Assembly (NCBI GenBank): GCA_020161975.1
Contig: JAIUNP010000001.1
Location: 1 to 64,000, forward strand
Source: Pseudomonadota bacterium
Lineage (GTDB): Bacteria; Pseudomonadota; Alphaproteobacteria; Rhizobiales; Beijerinckiaceae
Length of the DNA: 64,000 nt
Direction: 5' to 3'
Part shown: in pieces, positions 37,083 to 45,900 of the stretch
Numbering within the stretch: the stretch's first letter is position 1
Layout: each line of letters begins with the position of its first letter
The notes under the pieces: model-generated
The model's input: the letters and a program-made list of their open reading frames with translations, nothing else
What the model was told of the DNA's origin: nothing
Databases searched by the model: none
Translations under genes and position numbers: made by a program

Positions 37083-38041
37083 GCCAAACCGATTTTTCCG
37101 TCCGCGTGGCAAGCGTCACGCCCGTTGCCGAAACCATCAAGCGCTTCCGTTTCGAGCGCGTTGACGGGGAGGCCCTGCCGATCTTTTCCGGTGGTGCCCA
37201 TATCGTCGTGTCGATGAAGGATGGCAGCGTCACCCGCCGCAACGCCTATTCGCTGATGTCGGACCCGGCAGACCCGTCGGGCTATGAAATCAGCGTCGCC
37301 AAGGCCGAGGAAAGCCGTGGCGGTTCCGTCTTCATGCATGAGAAGGTGAAGGTCGGCGATGTGCTGACGATCAGCGCGCCAGTCAACCTCTTCTCGCCGG
37401 ATTGGCGCGGCCGCAAGCATATCCTCATTGCCGGTGGCATCGGGATTACGCCCTTCATGTCGATGATGGCGCAGTTTGACAAGGCTGGTGTTGCCTTTGA
37501 ACTGCACTACGCCGTGCGGGAACGTGCCCGCGGTGCCTATCTTGAGGATCTGGTGGCCCGTTACGGTTCTGCCCGCGTCAAGACCTATGTCAGCGAGGAA
37601 GGCACCCGCATTCCGCTGGAAGACATCCTGACCCGTCAGCCGCTTGGCACGCATCTTTACGTCTGCGGCCCGGATCGCCTGATTGCCGGTGTGCTGGATG
37701 CGGGGCGTGATGCCGGTTGGCCGGACTATAATCTGCATGCCGAACACTTCCTGACCCCGCCGCCCGGCAAGCCGTTCTCGGTGGAACTGACGCGCTCGGG
37801 CAAGACGGTGGCGGTTGGCGAGCACGAGAGCATTCTGGAAGCGCTGGAAGCTGCCGGCGTGGATGCGCCTTACCTCTGCCGCGGCGGTGCCTGCGGCCAG
37901 TGCGAAACGGGGGTCGCGGCCTGCGAAGGCATCCTCCTCCACAATGACCTCTTCCTTTCGGACGACGAAAAGGCGTCCGGCAAGAAGATCATGATCTGCG
38001 TGTCCCGTTTCGAGGGGCAGCGCGTGGCACTCGAACTCTAA
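37079..38041 (+). CDS. dmmB: Dimethylamine monooxygenase reductase subunit DmmB (VanB/PDR-type)
   Basis: A 320-residue reductase. It has a flavin-binding barrel with RRNAYSLMSDP (about 55-65), an NAD(P)-binding domain with LIAGGIGITPFMSMM, and a C-terminal plant-type [2Fe-2S] ferredoxin domain with Cys267, Cys272, Cys275 and Cys307 (CX4CX2CX31C). It passes electrons from NAD(P)H to the haem subunit DmmC. The start is GTG at 37079, overlapping the dmmA stop. This architecture is also seen in vanillate demethylase reductases; the dmm context decides. Confidence 0.88.
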   Translation: MSQTDFSVRVASVTPVAETIKRFRFERVDGEALPIFSGGAHIVVSMKDGSVTRRNAYSLMSDPADPSGYEISVAKAEESRGGSVFMHEKVKVGDVLTISAPVNLFSPDWRGRKHILIAGGIGITPFMSMMAQFDKAGVAFELHYAVRERARGAYLEDLVARYGSARVKTYVSEEGTRIPLEDILTRQPLGTHLYVCGPDRLIAGVLDAGRDAGWPDYNLHAEHFLTPPPGKPFSVELTRSGKTVAVGEHESILEALEAAGVDAPYLCRGGACGQCETGVAACEGILLHNDLFLSDDEKASGKKIMICVSRFEGQRVALEL

Positions 38042-38109
38042 CGCGTCCCGGTGTGCCGGGCGGACCTCCCAACCGCCCGAAGCCGCACCCAAGACAGGAG
38101 ATGATGGAA

Positions 38110-39150
38110 ATGGCGATTGTATTCCGGCAGGAAACCTTCCGCGACGACTTCACCTATCGCAACAGCCCGGAAAACATCCGGCGCTTTCCGTTCCCGTTCC
38201 CGGACGACAACTACATGTACTCCGTCAACATGGAGCCGCATGTGAAGGGTGCCGCTGGCACGGTGTTCGAGAACCTCATCGACGTGGATGAGCACTACAT
38301 CTCGGAAATGGCCGACCGCGCGCTGGTTCTGAAAGCCGATCCGCTGCGCTATCAGGCCCTGCCGCACATGATGCAGGCCCAGTGGGATACGCTGGAACTT
38401 TTGATGGAACAGCAGGCGGCCGGTTATCCCGAGCACTTCACGCTGGAAAAGAACGGCGACCGCTGGCGCTGGATCAACCGCCCGCTCGGCATTGATGACA
38501 CGTTCACCTTCGGTGATCTGACCACGCTGCCGATGGAGCCGCTTGAATATATCTCCCGCCAGACGCAGGGCGATATCACCATCGTCGACCAGCGTGACAA
38601 CAATCTCTGGATGGATGCCGGCATGGTCACCACCCAGGCCGACTGGTCGCTCGATTTCGACGTGGGCATGAACTTCATGGAATGGCATGGCCCGGTGCCG
38701 CTTGCCCACCAGCAGGGTGTATTCGAACGCGCGCTGAAGTTCCTGCTCAACATGCAGCTCGGCAAGCCGATCCGCCGTTACAACTGGACGATGACGATCA
38801 ACCCGCGTCTCGACACCAGCCCGGAAAACTACCCGAAATGGGGCAAGGACCGCACGACGGTTACGCCCGAGAATGTCGGCGACAAGGTTCACCTTCGCGT
38901 CGAGGTGCAGACGCTGTGGCGTCTGCCGCGCTCCAATGCTCTCCTGTTCGTCATCCGCTGCTACCTCATGAACATGAGCGAGCTGGTGACGGTGCCGAAG
39001 TGGGCCAACCGCTTCCACCGCGTGCTCGGCTCGCTGCCGACCGAGCTTGTCGATTACAAGGGGATTACCCGCTACCGCGACGTCACTGTTGAGTGGCTGT
39101 CGAAGTATGATGACGGCGCTCCCACCAGCGCTGGCACTTTCCCGGATTAA
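38110..39150 (+). CDS. dmmC: Dimethylamine monooxygenase haem subunit DmmC (DUF3445)
   Basis: A 346-residue member of the haem-dependent oxidative N-demethylase family (DUF3445). Conserved blocks are NWTMTINPRLD, VHLRVEVQTLWRLPRSNALLFVIRCYL and LPTELVDYKGI. The haem ligand cannot be named safely from the sequence. It is the catalytic subunit of dimethylamine monooxygenase. Three ATGs compete: AGGAG ends at 38100, so 38110 (nine bases away) is best placed, while 38101 and 38104 are too close. A hairpin follows before tmm. Confidence 0.85.
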   Translation: MAIVFRQETFRDDFTYRNSPENIRRFPFPFPDDNYMYSVNMEPHVKGAAGTVFENLIDVDEHYISEMADRALVLKADPLRYQALPHMMQAQWDTLELLMEQQAAGYPEHFTLEKNGDRWRWINRPLGIDDTFTFGDLTTLPMEPLEYISRQTQGDITIVDQRDNNLWMDAGMVTTQADWSLDFDVGMNFMEWHGPVPLAHQQGVFERALKFLLNMQLGKPIRRYNWTMTINPRLDTSPENYPKWGKDRTTVTPENVGDKVHLRVEVQTLWRLPRSNALLFVIRCYLMNMSELVTVPKWANRFHRVLGSLPTELVDYKGITRYRDVTVEWLSKYDDGAPTSAGTFPD

Positions 39151-39184
39151 GACCGTAGAGCCTTGAACCGGAACCAACCATTCC

Positions 39185-39212
39185 CGGAAAGGCGCGACTT
39201 TGCGGCTTTCCG
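39185..39212 (+). other. Hairpin between dmmC and tmm
   Basis: A 7-bp inverted repeat (CGGAAAG/CTTTCCG) with a 14-base GC-containing loop lies in the 147-base gap. No T tract follows. It may stabilise the dmm message end or partly separate tmm expression. Confidence 0.5.
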
Positions 39213-39297
39213 ACCGGAATTGCGAGAAAGCAAAGAGATAGAGCGTTTTCCAACCCGCTGAAACGGAACCGCTCAACTCACCAAAAGGGGAACGAAA

Positions 39298-40638
39298 ATG
39301 ACGAAAATTGCTGTAATCGGGGCTGGTCCGTCCGGCCTCGCGGCTCTGCGCGCCTTCCAGTCCGCCAAGATGAAGGGTGCCGAAATCCCGGAAATCGTCT
39401 GCTTCGAAAAGCAGTCCGATTGGGGTGGCCTGTGGAACTACACCTGGCGCACCGGCGTCGATGAAAACGGCGAGCCGGTTCATTGCTCCATGTATCGCTA
39501 CCTGTGGACCAACGGTCCGAAGGAAGGTCTCGAATTCGCCGACTACTCCTTCGAAGAGCATTTCGGCAAGCAGATCGCCTCCTACCCGCCGCGCGCCGTG
39601 ATGATGGATTACATCGAAGGCCGTGTGAAGAAGGCCAACGTGCGCGACTGGATCCGCTTCTCCACCGTCGTTCGCTGGGTCGAGTACAATGAAGCCACCA
39701 ATGATTTTACCGTGACGGTTCACGACATGGTGGCCGACAAGGTCACCAAGGACCGCTTCGATTACGTCATCTGCGCCTCGGGCCATTTCTCTTCGCCGAA
39801 CGTTCCGGAATATCCGGGCTTCGACCAGTTCTATGGCCGCATCGTCCACGCGCACGATTTCCGTGACGCCCGCGAATTCGCCGGTCAGGACGTTCTGCTG
39901 GTGGGCGCTTCCTACTCTGCTGAAGACATTGGTTCGCAGTGCTGGAAGTATGGCGCCAAGACCGTCACGACCTCCTACCGCTCCGCTCCGATGGGCTTCA
40001 ACTGGCCGGACAACTGGGAAGAAAAGCCCGCGCTTGAGCGCGTCGAAGGCAAGACCGCCTTCTTCAAGGACGGCACGTCCAAGCAGGTCGATGCCATCAT
40101 CCTGTGCACGGGCTACAAGCACTACTTCCCGTTCCTGCCGGATGACCTGCGCCTGAAGACGAAGAACCGTCTGGCCACGCACGACCTCTACAAGGGCGTC
40201 GTCTATGTCCACAATCCGAAGATGTTCTTCCTCGGCATGCAGGACCAGTGGTTCACCTTCAACATGTTCGACGCGCAGGCCTGGTATGTCCGTGACATCA
40301 TCCTCGGCCGCATCGACGTGCCGGCTGACAAGCAGGTTCTGCTGGATGACGTGGCCGAGCGCGAAGCCCGCGAAGAAGCCTCCGACGACGTGAAGTACGC
40401 GATCAAGTATCAGGGCGCTTACGTCAAGGAACTGATCGCCGATACCGACTATCCGAGCTTCGACGTCGATGGTGCCTGCAAGGCCTTCTTCGAGTGGAAG
40501 CAGCACAAGATCGACGACATCATGGGCTTCCGCAACAACTGCTACAAGTCGCTGATGACCGGCACCATGGCCCCCATCCACCACACCCCGTGGAAGGATG
40601 CGCTGGACGACTCCATGGAAGCCTATCTCAAGAACTGA
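39298..40638 (+). CDS. tmm: Trimethylamine monooxygenase (flavin-containing monooxygenase)
   Basis: A 446-residue bacterial FMO that oxidises trimethylamine to TMAO with NADPH and O2. The FAD motif is GAGPSG (8-13), the FMO signature [11 protein letters not shown] follows the first Rossmann domain, and the NADPH motif GASYSAED is at about 203-210 with Tyr206 matching the active-site Tyr of known Tmm proteins. [12 protein letters not shown] and [20 protein letters not shown] are also Tmm-like. AAAGGGGAAC precedes the start. TMAO demethylase (Tdm), normally the next step, is not in the window. Confidence 0.92.
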   Translation: MTKIAVIGAGPSGLAALRAFQSAKMKGAEIPEIVCFEKQSDWGGLWNYTWRTGVDENGEPVHCSMYRYLWTNGPKEGLEFADYSFEEHFGKQIASYPPRAVMMDYIEGRVKKANVRDWIRFSTVVRWVEYNEATNDFTVTVHDMVADKVTKDRFDYVICASGHFSSPNVPEYPGFDQFYGRIVHAHDFRDAREFAGQDVLLVGASYSAEDIGSQCWKYGAKTVTTSYRSAPMGFNWPDNWEEKPALERVEGKTAFFKDGTSKQVDAIILCTGYKHYFPFLPDDLRLKTKNRLATHDLYKGVVYVHNPKMFFLGMQDQWFTFNMFDAQAWYVRDIILGRIDVPADKQVLLDDVAEREAREEASDDVKYAIKYQGAYVKELIADTDYPSFDVDGACKAFFEWKQHKIDDIMGFRNNCYKSLMTGTMAPIHHTPWKDALDDSMEAYLKN

Positions 40639-40668
40639 TCCTGACCTTCAGGGTGAGGCGACTGGCAG

Positions 40669-40715
40669 ACGACCGGGCCACCCCCCGGCCGTCCGCTGGC
40701 GTTTTAGGCTTCAGC
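40669..40715 (+). terminator. Possible terminator after tmm
   Basis: A near-perfect GC-rich inverted repeat (ACGACCGGG / CCCGGCCGT, one mismatch) is followed by a spacer and TTTT at 40712. It is a weak candidate because the T run is displaced from the stem. Confidence 0.35.
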
Positions 40716-40853
40716 GTGCAGCGCCTCGCAATTCTGTGATGGTGCGGCGCAGCAAATTTGACAATTCGCAACCGGAAATTCACCAAGCCGTAACCATTTC
40801 ACGAAACTATTGTTCCCGTCATTCAAGATAACTCCCGGCGACAGGGCGGACCG

Positions 40854-41453
40854 ATGGATTTTCAGGAAAGTGTGCTAGGGCGAATGAACGGCTTTCTTTA
40901 CCGTTGCCGGGCCGATGCGGATTATACCATGCTCGCCATGACCAACGGTATCGACCGTGTTTTCGGCTATCCGGTCGATGAGATCGTCGGCAACCGGCTG
41001 CGCACCTTCTCCTCGCTGGTGCATGAGGATGACCTAGCCGCCATGGACGAGGCGGTGGGCGCGGCGCTGGAGAAGAAAACCAACTGGTCGATGGAATATC
41101 GCATGCGCCATCGCGACGGGCGGTTGATCTGGGTGGCCGAAACCGGCGGCGGCATCTGGGATGCTGATGGCGAATTGCAATATCTCGAAGGCTCGATCAT
41201 CTCGATTGATACGCTCTACCAGCGCCTCGACGAGCAGACCTCGGAGATGCGCGTCACGGCGTCAAAGACCGGGGAAATCCTGCATTCGCTGCGCTATCTG
41301 AAGCTTCTGGCCGTCAATGCGGGCATCGAGGCGGCGCGGGCCGGAACGTCGGGTGCGGGTTTTGCCGTGCTCGCCACCGAAATGCGCCAGCTTGCCAATG
41401 CCTCGGAAGAAGCGGCCCGTGACATTACCCGCGCCCAGCAGCGTCGCGCCTGA
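40854..41453 (+). CDS. Short soluble PAS/chemoreceptor-tip protein
   Basis: A 199-residue protein with no membrane segment. A PAS domain (about 10-122; [24 protein letters not shown] and the following PAC part) is joined to a fragment of an MCP signalling domain (about 122-199) that contains the hairpin tip, [27 protein letters not shown]. That is the CheA/CheW-binding region, but the long methylation helices are missing. This small form recurs in Alphaproteobacteria and is probably complete, not truncated. It could sense redox state or a ligand and feed the chemotaxis array. The ATG has AGGGCGG upstream. Confidence 0.8.
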   Translation: MDFQESVLGRMNGFLYRCRADADYTMLAMTNGIDRVFGYPVDEIVGNRLRTFSSLVHEDDLAAMDEAVGAALEKKTNWSMEYRMRHRDGRLIWVAETGGGIWDADGELQYLEGSIISIDTLYQRLDEQTSEMRVTASKTGEILHSLRYLKLLAVNAGIEAARAGTSGAGFAVLATEMRQLANASEEAARDITRAQQRRA

Positions 41454-41596
41454 CAAGACGGGTGAATTTTCCACGAAAAGACGAAGATTGAGGCGGGCTT
41501 TTCGCTCTGGCCGCTCGTAAGGCAATGCCGTTAGTCGATTATTCCTCTGCGCTACGGCACACTTTGCCCATGTTCAGTCAAGTTCAAGGACATGGC

Positions 41597-42196
41597 ATGT
41601 GTATCCCCACCCTGATCGTTCCCGGCCTCAACGGGTCGCCCGAGGGCCACTGGCAGCAGCACTGGCTGCGCGACAGGGCCGACGCACGGCTGGTCGATCA
41701 GGACAACTGGAACTGCCCGGTGCTCGATGAATGGCAGGCCCGGCTGGAAGCCGCGCTGGATGCGGTGGACGAGGGCGCCTTCATCGTGGCGCACAGTCTC
41801 GGCTGCGTGCTGACCGCAAGCCTTGCCAACCGCCCCTCGGCACGCAAGATCAGGGGCGCGCTTCTCGTCGCTCCCGCCGATCTCGACAAGGTGGAGGCGC
41901 TCCACCCCTGCGTCGTCAGTTTTGGTGTGAAGCCGCTTCAGACGCTACCGTTTACGAGCCTCGTCATCGGCAGCCTGAACGATCCTTACATGGATGTGGC
42001 CGATCTTTCCCGCCATGTGGACGGCTGGGGAAGCCAGCTCGTCAATCTCGGCGCGGTCGGCCACATCAACATCGCCAGCGGCTTCGGTCGCTGGGAAGAG
42101 GGCTATGCCTTCGCCGACCGGCTGAACCGCGCCCCGGCCTTTTCCTTTGCCGCCCGGTCTGTGTCGCCCGAGGAAGGCCGCAACGCCGCTCTGTAA
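41597..42196 (+). CDS. RBBP9/YdeN-family serine hydrolase
   Basis: A 199-residue small alpha/beta hydrolase. PTLIVPGLNGSPEGHWQQHW is the family N-terminus, the nucleophile serine is in VAHSLGC, the acid is probably the Asp in SLNDPYM and the histidine is in VGHINI. Family substrates are mostly unknown. The start at 41597 is preferred because AAGGA lies about seven bases upstream; the ATGs at 41525 and 41570 would add sequence without family match. It stands alone between the PAS/MCP gene and the catabolic island. Confidence 0.82.
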   Translation: MCIPTLIVPGLNGSPEGHWQQHWLRDRADARLVDQDNWNCPVLDEWQARLEAALDAVDEGAFIVAHSLGCVLTASLANRPSARKIRGALLVAPADLDKVEALHPCVVSFGVKPLQTLPFTSLVIGSLNDPYMDVADLSRHVDGWGSQLVNLGAVGHINIASGFGRWEEGYAFADRLNRAPAFSFAARSVSPEEGRNAAL

Positions 42197-42319
42197 AGGC
42201 ACGGCCCTCATCTTCGTTGAGCCCTTTCAAGCCGCCCGTCCGTTCAGACGTGGCGGCTTTTCCATGACTCGTCGCAAAATATCCACTGGACGAAAATAAA
42301 ATGGATGTGTATTCAAATA

Positions 42320-42334
42320 TGAAATGACATTCAG
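42320..42334. promoter_or_regulatory. IclR-type operator before the aroE-like gene
   Basis: TGAAATGACATTCAG matches 12 of 15 positions of the palindrome TGGAATGTCATTCCA seen upstream of three other units in this island. A second, weaker copy (TGGATGTGTATTCAA, 42302-42316) lies directly beside it. It is 18 bases before the start codon, so binding there would block transcription or initiation. Confidence 0.55.
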
Positions 42335-42351
42335 ATTTTGTGGAGGAGACG

Positions 42352-43143
42352 ATGAATCTGGAACTCAACGGTGCGTCGCGTCTGTGCATGGTGATCGGCG
42401 ATCCCATCGCGCAGGTGAAGTCACCGGCAGGCGTCAGCGAGATGTTGCAGGCGCGCGGCAAAAATGCCGTCTGTATTCCCGGTCACGTTGCTCCAAAAGA
42501 CCTTGAAGCGTGCTGGGCGGGCTTGAAGGCGGTTCAGAATCTCGACAGCGTGATCATCACCGTGCCGCACAAGATTGCGGCCATCACCATGGCTGACCGG
42601 CTTTCGGAGCGGGCTGCGTTTCTGGGCGCGGTCAATACCCTTCGCCGCACGCCCACCGGTTGGGAAGGCGATATGTTTGACGGGATAGGCCATGTCGCGG
42701 CGCTGCAAAAGGCGGGCTGCGTGCTGGAAGGCAAGCGCGCCATTCTGGCCGGTGCCGGTGGCGCAGGGAGTGCCATTGCCCATGCGCTGGTTCTTGCCGG
42801 TGTCTCGGAACTGGCGATCCATGAAATGGACGAGGCCCGCCGCTCGAGCCTCATGCAGCGCCTTGCATCCTTGGGCAAGGCGAAGGTTACGGCTGGAAGT
42901 GCAGACCCGACCGGCTTTGATGTGGTGGTCAACGCGACGCCCGCAGGCATGCGTGATGGCGACCCGCTCCCGTTTGACGGTGACAAGCTGACGCCGAATA
43001 TGTTCATCGGTGAAGTGATTACCCAGCCCGCCGTTTCGCCGCTTGTCGCGCGGGCGCGTGCTATCGGCTGCGGCGCGATTACCGGCGTCGATATGTTCGT
43101 TGAGGTGCGCGACCTGATGGTCGATTACATGTGCGCGGTCTGA
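42352..43143 (+). CDS. Shikimate/quinate dehydrogenase-like enzyme (AroE family)
   Basis: A 263-residue AroE-fold NAD(P) oxidoreductase. The catalytic Lys74 (TVPHK), Asn95 (AVNTL), Asp110 (GDMFDGIG) and the nucleotide loop GAGGAGSA are present. The substrate-carboxylate motif, normally SKSP with two serines, reads VKSP here (Val22, Ser24), so one contact of true shikimate dehydrogenase is lost. The start at 42352 has GGAGGAGA upstream, and the next gene starts seven bases after the stop. A catabolic enzyme acting on a related ring hydroxy-acid is more likely than the biosynthetic AroE. Confidence 0.82.
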   Translation: MNLELNGASRLCMVIGDPIAQVKSPAGVSEMLQARGKNAVCIPGHVAPKDLEACWAGLKAVQNLDSVIITVPHKIAAITMADRLSERAAFLGAVNTLRRTPTGWEGDMFDGIGHVAALQKAGCVLEGKRAILAGAGGAGSAIAHALVLAGVSELAIHEMDEARRSSLMQRLASLGKAKVTAGSADPTGFDVVVNATPAGMRDGDPLPFDGDKLTPNMFIGEVITQPAVSPLVARARAIGCGAITGVDMFVEVRDLMVDYMCAV

Positions 43144-43150
43144 GGGTGCC

Positions 43151-43963
43151 ATGACGAGACATTTTGCTCTGGCCTTCCTGACGGTGGCCGATCTTGCCCC
43201 GGCTGAAGCCATTCGACTGGCAGCGGAAACCGGCTATTCCAGCGTGGGCCTTCGCCTTCTGCCGGCTGCGGCGAGCGGCGAGGGCCCCTATCCCATCATG
43301 AGCGACCGGAGCGTGCTGGTCGAAGCGCAAAAGGCGCTTGCCGAGACCGGTATCAAGGTTGGTGATGTGGAGATCGTGCGGCTGAAAGCCGAAACCGATG
43401 TGCGTGATTTCCTGCCCTTCCTTGAGTGTGCAGAGGCACTGGGCGCTTCCAATATTCTGGTGGCGGGCGATGACACAAACCACGAGCGTTTGACGCAGAC
43501 CTTTGCGGCCTTTGCTGAACTCGCGGCCCGGTATCGCCTCACCGCGGATCTCGAATTCATGCCCTGGACGGGGGTGAAAAATGCCGAAGAGGCCCGTCGC
43601 ATCGTCGAGGCAGCAAGCCAGCCGAATGGCGGTGTCTTGGCCGACGCGCTGCATTGGGATCGCACCGGCGGCAAGGTGGCCGATCTGAAGGCCATTGCCC
43701 CCGACCGCATTCACTACTTCCAGCTTTGCGATGCGCCCGCCGAATATGACCCAAGTGATGCCGGTCTGATTGCCATTGCCCGTGGCGGTCGCCTGTTGCC
43801 CGGCGATGGTGGCATCGATCTTGTCTCCTTCGTCCGCGCGCTTCCGAAAACGGTGCCGATCAGCGTCGAGATTGCCTCAAGCGAAATGATGAAACGGCTT
43901 TCGCCGCGTGAGCGGGCAGAGCAGGCGCTGGCTGCGGCACGACGGATCATCGAAAAAGCATAA
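43151..43963 (+). CDS. Xylose-isomerase-like TIM barrel, candidate dehydroshikimate dehydratase-type enzyme
   Basis: A 270-residue single-domain TIM barrel of the sugar-phosphate isomerase/AP endonuclease 2 superfamily. Four probable metal ligands can be placed: Glu135 (DLEFMPW), Asp165 (LADALHW), Gln191 (YFQLCDAP) and Glu240 (SVEIASS). The Glu-Asp-Gln-Glu order and spacing match my recollection of bacterial 3-dehydroshikimate dehydratase QuiC1. It is co-transcribed with the AroE-like gene. It may dehydrate or isomerise that enzyme's product; a sugar isomerase is the alternative. Confidence 0.75.
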   Translation: MTRHFALAFLTVADLAPAEAIRLAAETGYSSVGLRLLPAAASGEGPYPIMSDRSVLVEAQKALAETGIKVGDVEIVRLKAETDVRDFLPFLECAEALGASNILVAGDDTNHERLTQTFAAFAELAARYRLTADLEFMPWTGVKNAEEARRIVEAASQPNGGVLADALHWDRTGGKVADLKAIAPDRIHYFQLCDAPAEYDPSDAGLIAIARGGRLLPGDGGIDLVSFVRALPKTVPISVEIASSEMMKRLSPRERAEQALAAARRIIEKA

Positions 43964-43982
43964 ACGGAATACAATTATTATA

Positions 43983-43997
43983 TGGAATGTCATTCCA
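43983..43997. promoter_or_regulatory. IclR-type operator, perfect palindrome
   Basis: TGGAATGTCATTCCA is a perfect inverted repeat extending one more pair on each side (43982-43998). It lies 20 bases after the TIM-barrel gene and 137 bases before the first desaturase start, in the promoter region of the desaturase operon. It is the best copy of the motif and defines the consensus. Confidence 0.65.
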
Positions 43998-44133
43998 TTT
44001 TGTGCATAAGATGCTGCGAATAAGCAGAGTGGCGCGCTGACGAGGAGTGGCGCGCCTTGTCTAGACAATCAAGAGGTTGCACCGACGCCCACTGGCGCGG
44101 AACGAACCCTTGCGCTTCTGGAGGAGGCGTCGA

Positions 44134-45900
44134 ATGAAGGATAAGGATGCGGCTCTTGCGGATCATGGTGCGGTGATTACCTGTGACGTTCTGGTCATTG
44201 GCTCAGGTGCGGGTGGCCTGGCGGCGGCGGTGGTTGCGGCGCATCGCGGCCTCAAGGTCATCGTTGCGGAAAAGGCGGACACCTTTGGCGGCACCAGCGC
44301 CTATTCCGGCGGCTGGCTGTGGGTGCCGAATGCGCCCCACGCCGTTGCGGCTGGTCATGGCGAAGACCCGGAAGGGCCGCGAACCTATCTGCGTGCCGTG
44401 CTTGGCAACCAGTATGACGAGGCGAAAATTGCCGCGTTTCTCGACGCTGGTCCGCGTATGCTCTCCTTTTTCGAGGAAAACACCGAGGTCCATTTCAATG
44501 TGGGCAGTGGTGTGCCGGATTTTTACGGTCATTTGCCCGGGGCGGTCACCGGCTGGCGTTCGGTGGTGGCGGCACCCTATGATGGCCGGCATCTGGGAGC
44601 CTTGATCACGCGGCTGCGCCCACCCATCCCTGAGACCACATTTCTGGGTATGGGCATCGCCTCCGGCGTGGATATGCGCATGTTCCTGACGGCGATGCGG
44701 TCCGTAAAGGCATTTGCCTATGTCACCCGCCGCGTGTTGAAGCATATCCGGGATCTGGCCGTTCATCGCCGCGCCATGCAGCTGGTCAACGGTAATGCGC
44801 TGATTGCAAGACTGTTACGGTCTGCCGCTGATGCCGGTGTCATGTTACTGTCCGCGTCCCCGGCCAAAGGTCTGCTGCGCGATGGCAGCCGCGTGACCGG
44901 CGCGATCCTGGCAACGGAACGTGGTGAGGTTCAGGTTACGGCCCGCTGCGGGGTTGTTCTGGCCACCGGTGGCTTCCCGCATGATCCCAAGCGTTTGAAC
45001 GATCTTCTGCCTCACGTTAAGGCAGGCACACCGCATTATTCGGCGGCTCCTCAAGACAATAGTGGTGACGGGCTGCGACTGGCGGAAAGCGTCGGCGGTC
45101 ATGTCGCGCAAACGCTTGCCCATGCGGCGGCCTATGCGCCGGTTTCGCTCGTGCCGCGCGCCGATGGCAGTGTTGGACGCTTTCCGCATCTGGTGGAACG
45201 CGGCAAGCCGGGCATCATCGCGGTGATGGCGAACGGACGGCGTTTCACCGATGAGGGCGGGCCTTATCATGATTACGTGCGGGCGATGATTGCCGCCACC
45301 CCGCCGGGTGAGCCATCCGTTTCGTGGCTTATCTGCGACCGCCGCTTCCTGCGTCGCTATGGTCTGGGCGCGGTCAAACCGGCACCCGTTTCCATCGGTC
45401 CCTTCCTGAAAAACGGCTATCTGATCGAAGCGCCGACGATGGCCGATCTGGCGCATCGCTGCGGCATCGATGCGGCTGGGCTAGGCGAAACGGTCGAGAC
45501 CTTCAATCGCCATGCCGCGCGGGGCGAAGACCCGCAATTCCATCGCGGTGAAACGCCCTATCAGCGGGTGCAGGGCGACCCCGACCACAAGCCGAACCCG
45601 TGCATAGCGCCCATCGTGAACGGTCCTTTCTATGCGGTCAAAGTGGTGCCGGGCAGCCTTGGCACCTTTGCGGGCATCGAGACGGATGCCGCCGCCCGGG
45701 TGCTCGACCCCACAGGGCAGCCGGTTCCCGGCCTCTATGCGGCGGGCAACGATATGAGCAGCATCATGGGCGGCCATTATCCGAGCGGCGGTATCACGCT
45801 TGGACCGGCCATGACCTTTGGATTTATGGCCGCCGAAACCATCGCCATGGGCGAGCGGCAGACGCAAGACACTGACGGGAGGAGAGAAAATGCCGTCTGA
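44134..45900 (+). CDS. FAD-dependent desaturase 1, 3-ketosteroid delta1-dehydrogenase-like
   Basis: A 588-residue flavoprotein of the fumarate reductase/KSTD superfamily. It has an N-terminal dinucleotide motif GSGAGGLAAA, an FGGTSAYSGGWLWVP loop and a C-terminal FAD motif GGITLGPAMTFG. The KSTD active-site pair is kept: Tyr549 and Gly553 in YPSGG. A further Tyr is in GGPYHDY, the likely equivalent of the KSTD proton-abstracting Tyr. The start at 44134 follows GGAGGAGG. It overlaps desaturase 2 by 11 bases. Probable substrates are 4-oxo-cyclohexane-type acids and not steroids, because no steroid genes are near. Confidence 0.85.
   Translation: MKDKDAALADHGAVITCDVLVIGSGAGGLAAAVVAAHRGLKVIVAEKADTFGGTSAYSGGWLWVPNAPHAVAAGHGEDPEGPRTYLRAVLGNQYDEAKIAAFLDAGPRMLSFFEENTEVHFNVGSGVPDFYGHLPGAVTGWRSVVAAPYDGRHLGALITRLRPPIPETTFLGMGIASGVDMRMFLTAMRSVKAFAYVTRRVLKHIRDLAVHRRAMQLVNGNALIARLLRSAADAGVMLLSASPAKGLLRDGSRVTGAILATERGEVQVTARCGVVLATGGFPHDPKRLNDLLPHVKAGTPHYSAAPQDNSGDGLRLAESVGGHVAQTLAHAAAYAPVSLVPRADGSVGRFPHLVERGKPGIIAVMANGRRFTDEGGPYHDYVRAMIAATPPGEPSVSWLICDRRFLRRYGLGAVKPAPVSIGPFLKNGYLIEAPTMADLAHRCGIDAAGLGETVETFNRHAARGEDPQFHRGETPYQRVQGDPDHKPNPCIAPIVNGPFYAVKVVPGSLGTFAGIETDAAARVLDPTGQPVPGLYAAGNDMSSIMGGHYPSGGITLGPAMTFGFMAAETIAMGERQTQDTDGRRENAV

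Noticed and set aside
38038-40584. An 848-codon open frame on the minus strand across dmmC and tmm
   Set aside because: It is antisense to two clear enzyme genes; its length follows from GC-rich codon bias. It has no ribosome site or recognisable domain and spans a gene boundary.
40854-41453. Truncated pseudogene of a full chemoreceptor
   Set aside because: The frame is intact with a ribosome site, and short PAS-MCP proteins of this size occur in related bacteria.
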